From NCBI GenBank assembly GCA_947564305.1, contig CANOBT010000005.1:1-64000 (forward strand): a stretch of 64,000 nucleotides of DNA. The letters are read 5' to 3'. Positions within the stretch are counted from its first letter, which is position 1. Each line of letters opens with the position of its first letter. This DNA is from an uncultured Lachnospiraceae bacterium (GTDB lineage Bacteria; Bacillota_A; Clostridia; Lachnospirales; Lachnospiraceae). A program made the translations under genes and the position numbers. The notes under the pieces were generated by a model. That model made no database searches. It was given only the letters and a program-made list of their open reading frames with translations, and was not told the origin of the DNA. Positions 60,889-64,000 of this stretch are shown piece by piece.

Positions 60889-60910
60889 CTTTTCATACAA
60901 TACTTTATGT
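60889..60910 (-). repeat. Short dispersed motif, copy 3
   Basis: On the minus strand ACATAAAGTATTGTATGAAAAG lies upstream of the lipoprotein gene. It matches copies at 14702 and 38453 except at a few bases. Confidence 0.4.
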
Positions 60911-60976
60911 CCGTTTTCCTATTAAGTAAATCATATCATAACACGGCTGTTTGTCAATCACGCTTGAGGTGTTTTT

Positions 60977-62596
60977 TTACTTCATTTCACGTATTTGCTT
61001 TCTGATTTTCAGCACCATAGACGGCGATACTGACAGTTCATCCACTCCCATATGTACAAACTTTTCTGTCAAATCCATATCTGCTCCAAGTTCTCCGCAG
61101 ATACCCGCCCATTTTCCACACTTATGTGCATTATCAACCACCATCTGAATCATCCTGAGAATTGCTTTATGATGCGGATTATAAAAATCATCCAGTTTTT
61201 CATTCTGACGGTCAATTGCCAATGTATATTGTGTCAGGTCATTCGTGCCTATACTGAAAAAGTCTACGTGCTCTGCAAGTTCATCAGATATCAGTACTGC
61301 CGCAGGTGTCTCTATCATAATCCCCTGCTCCGGCAATGTATAGGGAATCTCCTTCTCATCCAATTCCTGCCGTACTTCCTTTACAATCTTGTAAATATCC
61401 TCCACTTCATCTACCGAGGTAATCATCGGATACATGATTGACAGATTCCCATAAACAGACGCCCGCAGCAATGCACGAAGCTGGGTTTTAAAAATATCCT
61501 GCTGCTTTAAGCAGATACGGATTGCACGGTATCCCAATGCCGGATTCTCCTCTTTTCCAAGCTGAAAATAATCCGCCTGCTTATCTGCCCCGATATCTAA
61601 TGTCCTGATAATGACTTTCTTGCCGGCCATCATCTGTACAACCTGCTTATACGCCTGAAACTGTTCTTCCTCTGTCGGAAAATCATTTCTTCCAAGATAA
61701 AGGAATTCACTTCGGAACAATCCAATCCCAGCGGCATCGTTTTCCAATACATAACCAACATCAGCCACACTTCCGATATTGGCATAAAGCTTAATCTCGC
61801 GCCCGCTCTGTGTAACGGTGTCCTTCCCCTTCATATCCTGGAGCAGACGTAGTTTTTCATCTTCCTCATGAATTCTTTCCTGTGTTTTTACACAGACTTC
61901 TTCTGTCGGCTCAAAAATCACTTCCGCCGAAAAACCGTCTACGACCGCCTTCATTCCATTATGAAGTTTTTCCAAATCCATCGGAACTCCAATCAAAGCT
62001 GGAATATTCATCATACGCGCCAGAATCGCCGTATGGGAATTGGTGGAGCCATGAACCGTTACAAATGCAAGAATCTTCTCCTTATCCATCTGTACGGTTT
62101 CACTGGGAGTCAAATCATCCGCCACAATGATGGACGGCTCCATGGTACTAAAGTCAACTTCCTCATGTCCATAAAGATTCTTTACCAGACGATTAGAAAT
62201 ATCCTTAACATCTGCAGCACGGGCACGCATATAATCATCGTCCATCCCTGCAAACATCTCGGAAAAATTGTCACCGGTTATCGCCACTGCATATTCTGCG
62301 TTCACTTTTTCCGTCTGAATGATATTGTCAATAGCCTCTAAATAGTCTTCATCTTCCAACATCATCTGATGCACTTCAAAGATTGCGGCACTCGCCTCAC
62401 CGACTTCCTTCACAGCCTTATCATACAGTTTGCCAAGCTGCTCCTGTGCCTGTTCGACAGCTTCCCTGACACGTGCGATTTCCGCGTCTGCATCCTCAGT
62501 CTTACCTCTTTTCACCTGACAGTCCGTATCCTTGAGAAGCACCACATTTCCCATGGCAATCCCTTTATAGACAGATTTTCCTGAAAATTTCATCAT
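60977..62596 (-). CDS. ptsI: PTS enzyme I
   Basis: A 539-residue phosphoenolpyruvate-protein phosphotransferase. The phosphohistidine is in the family motif GSTNSHTAILAR, PEP-binding residues are in GIGLFRSEFLYLGR and DIGADKQ, and the C-terminal signature is FFSIGTNDLTQYTLAIDR. It transfers phosphate from PEP to HPr and so powers all PTS sugars. It follows ptsH by 14 bp. Two start ATGs lie in a row; the second (62593) is slightly better placed behind AGGAT. Confidence 0.97.
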   Translation of the reverse strand: MMKFSGKSVYKGIAMGNVVLLKDTDCQVKRGKTEDADAEIARVREAVEQAQEQLGKLYDKAVKEVGEASAAIFEVHQMMLEDEDYLEAIDNIIQTEKVNAEYAVAITGDNFSEMFAGMDDDYMRARAADVKDISNRLVKNLYGHEEVDFSTMEPSIIVADDLTPSETVQMDKEKILAFVTVHGSTNSHTAILARMMNIPALIGVPMDLEKLHNGMKAVVDGFSAEVIFEPTEEVCVKTQERIHEEDEKLRLLQDMKGKDTVTQSGREIKLYANIGSVADVGYVLENDAAGIGLFRSEFLYLGRNDFPTEEEQFQAYKQVVQMMAGKKVIIRTLDIGADKQADYFQLGKEENPALGYRAIRICLKQQDIFKTQLRALLRASVYGNLSIMYPMITSVDEVEDIYKIVKEVRQELDEKEIPYTLPEQGIMIETPAAVLISDELAEHVDFFSIGTNDLTQYTLAIDRQNEKLDDFYNPHHKAILRMIQMVVDNAHKCGKWAGICGELGADMDLTEKFVHMGVDELSVSPSMVLKIRKQIREMK

Positions 62597-62610
62597 ATCC
62601 TATCTCTCCA

Positions 62611-62868
62611 TCACAAGTTTTCTTCAAAGAATTTCTTAATCCCTTCATATGCGGTATCTTCGTCTTCTCCGGAAACCTCTACCTCTACCGTGTCACCGCA
62701 TTTTACTCCCAGTCCCATTAAAACCATCAGCTTTGTTGCTTCCGCTTTCTTTCCGCCCTTATCAACCGTAATCTTGCTCTGATATTTCTTTGCCTCTTTT
62801 ACAAGGAGCCCTGCCGGTCTTGCGTGAATACCTACCTCATCTGTGATTACATAACTAAAATTTTTCAT
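62611..62868 (-). CDS. ptsH: HPr phosphocarrier without Ser46
   Basis: An 85-residue HPr. His15 in GIHARPAG receives phosphate from enzyme I. At the place of the regulatory Ser46 the sequence reads AEATKLMVLMGLG, giving Lys at 46 and Thr at 45. In Bacillus-type HPr Ser46 is phosphorylated by HPrK and makes HPr a CcpA corepressor; that site is absent here. The gene stands between an EII gene and ptsI, so it is clearly the PTS-transport HPr of this cluster. Confidence 0.95.
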   Translation of the reverse strand: MKNFSYVITDEVGIHARPAGLLVKEAKKYQSKITVDKGGKKAEATKLMVLMGLGVKCGDTVEVEVSGEDEDTAYEGIKKFFEENL

Positions 62869-62906
62869 GATTTTCTTTCCTTTCTTTTTTCATTTATTTT
62901 TTTGCA

Positions 62907-62950
62907 ATTCAGAACAGCAGCATAAAAATCTGCCATGTACTGTCCTGAAT
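62907..62950. repeat. Palindromic ATTCAG repeat between EII and ptsH
   Basis: ATTCAGAACAG and CTGTCCTGAAT form a stem with a long loop. It belongs to the same family as 23824-23864 and the ends of the element at 30253-30444. It may also act as an mRNA stem-loop in the PTS transcript. Confidence 0.6.
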
Positions 62951-62968
62951 CGTTATTTCAAACTCATA

Positions 62969-64000
62969 CTATTCTTCAATAGAAATAATCTTTTCCATCT
63001 GCTTTGTCATTCCTGTTTTCAGTACATTGCAGGACGGATAATCATCACTGTTTGTCAGCAGAACTGCAGAAGTCGTGCTGTATCCTGCTTTTTTAATTTT
63101 TTCAATATCAAATGTCATAAGCTTCTGTCCTGCTTTGACCTTATCGCCTTCATTGATAAAGAGTTCAAATCCGTCTCCATTCATCTTGACCGTATCCACG
63201 CCTACATGAATCAATAATTCCATCTCTCCCGGTCCGCTGATACCAATGGCATGACGGGTTTCTGTCACAGAAGAAATCTCCCCGTTAAAAGGCGCCACCA
63301 CTTCACCGATTTCCGGCTCAATACCTACACCGTCTCCCAAAACGCCTGAAGCAAATGTCTCATCCGGAATATTTTCTCTTGGAATCACATTTCCCTGAAT
63401 CGGAGCATAAATCGCCTTCTCTACATTCTTATCCTCTGTCTCTGCGCTTACCACTGCTGCAGTCTGTGTCTGGACAGACGCTGCCGTTGTACTCTGAACA
63501 TCAGGTTCTGCTTTGGTGTTTTCTTTTCTGGCAAATGCATTTCCCAACAGCATTGTGGCAGCAAATGCACAGGCCATCGCTACGGCCATAGATACCATGA
63601 ACTGGAACATGCAGTCCGGACGGATACAGATGACACCAATCACACCGCAAGGTCCCTGGGAAACTGATAATACTTTTACAAGTGTCGCATAGGCCGCGCC
63701 GATACCTCCGCCGATCAATGCGCCATAAAAAGGATATCTTAACTTCAGGTTTACACCGAAGATTGCAGGTTCTGTAATCCCAAGAAGAGAAGAAATACCT
63801 GAAGCAGATGCTAAACTCTTCATCTTCGGATCATCTTTCATTCTAAACATGACTGCCAATGCAGCAGCACCCTGGGCACAGTTTGCAGCCGCAACAACCG
63901 CAAACGTAGGAGAACCGCCTAATGTTCCGATATTTGCAAGAATCTGTGTCTCAGCAGTAACCAGACTATGGTGCATACCTGTGATAACCAGTAATGGATA
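62969..64000 (-). CDS. PTS sugar transporter EIIC-EIIA part (5' end outside window)
   Basis: The visible 343 residues continue past the right edge. The first part is the C-terminal half of a glucose/sucrose-superfamily IIC channel (PLLVITGMHHSLV, IGTLGGSPTFAVVAAA, GITEPAIFGVNLKLRYPF). A Thr/Gln-rich linker follows, then an EIIA domain with the phosphohistidine in LLIHVGVDTVKMNG. The GMHHSL and ITEPAIFGV style points to the sucrose/trehalose/beta-glucoside branch. It imports and phosphorylates a sugar using HPr and enzyme I encoded next. A IIB domain is expected beyond the edge. Confidence 0.92.
   Translation of the reverse strand, partial: YPLLVITGMHHSLVTAETQILANIGTLGGSPTFAVVAAANCAQGAAALAVMFRMKDDPKMKSLASASGISSLLGITEPAIFGVNLKLRYPFYGALIGGGIGAAYATLVKVLSVSQGPCGVIGVICIRPDCMFQFMVSMAVAMACAFAATMLLGNAFARKENTKAEPDVQSTTAASVQTQTAAVVSAETEDKNVEKAIYAPIQGNVIPRENIPDETFASGVLGDGVGIEPEIGEVVAPFNGEISSVTETRHAIGISGPGEMELLIHVGVDTVKMNGDGFELFINEGDKVKAGQKLMTFDIEKIKKAGYSTTSAVLLTNSDDYPSCNVLKTGMTKQMEKIISIEE

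Noticed and set aside
1..64000. tRNA, rRNA or transposase genes
   Set aside because: No cloverleaf, rRNA core or transposase motif was recognised on reading; a covariance-model scan could still find a tRNA I missed.

Overview
The window looks like a chromosomal segment of a gut-type Lachnospiraceae (Clostridia, Firmicutes). The basis is AGGAGG-type ribosome binding sites, sigma-A style promoters (TTGACT/TATAAT), the order rpmG-secE-nusG-rplK-rplA, a Lachnospiraceae-like HPr, an L-fucose ABC uptake and catabolism locus, and many LacI-type and FGGY-kinase genes. No rRNA, tRNA, CRISPR array or insertion sequence was recognised. Family names come from motif reading, without database searches.

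Region 1 (1-19.2 kb) is an accessory island, all on the minus strand. In transcription order it holds: a 429-residue protein of unknown function; a membrane-anchored Ser/Thr kinase-NACHT fusion; a lipoprotein; a small Sel1-like protein; a small frameshifted ORF; a coiled-coil protein; two tandem P-loop GTPases of the 'double GTPase' kind; a protein with two C-terminal membrane segments; an ADP-ribosylglycohydrolase; a C39-like cysteine peptidase with calcium-binding repeats; a hypothetical protein; two dynamin-like GTPases; and two Hsp70-like genes, one of them decayed. A divergent XRE regulator (19491-19814) and a palindrome over the likely promoter suggest dedicated control. Signalling, chaperone, membrane-remodelling and ADP-ribose functions in one block make this the best candidate for an undescribed system.

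Region 2 (19.9-22.5 kb) is the housekeeping rpmG-secE-nusG-rplK-rplA operon, with its promoter and terminator. rplJ/rplL do not follow rplA, so the usual synteny breaks exactly where the island begins.

Region 3 (22.6-41 kb) holds two related carbohydrate clusters. Each has a LacI regulator, an FGGY kinase and a zinc-dependent dehydrogenase. The first adds two divergent mannitol-dehydrogenase paralogues, and the second adds a GatD-like dehydrogenase, a PfkB kinase and an aldo/keto reductase. Between them lie an UlaG-like hydrolase, an AAA/PD-(D/E)XK gene beside a palindromic MITE-like element, a cytosolic GH3 enzyme and a YczE-like membrane protein.

Region 4 (41-51.1 kb) is an L-fucose-type locus: a four-gene ABC importer, a RhaB/FucK-like kinase, FucI, FucU and a class II aldolase. 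Three similar palindromes suggest control by the adjacent LacI protein.

Region 5 (51.2-64 kb) holds a heterodimeric ABC exporter, a dCache chemoreceptor, a DUF4430-type lipoprotein with an ECF S-component, a metallophosphoesterase-rubrerythrin fusion, another lipoprotein, and the PTS genes ptsI, ptsH and a sucrose-type EII cut off by the right edge. Short palindromic repeats are scattered through regions 3 and 5.
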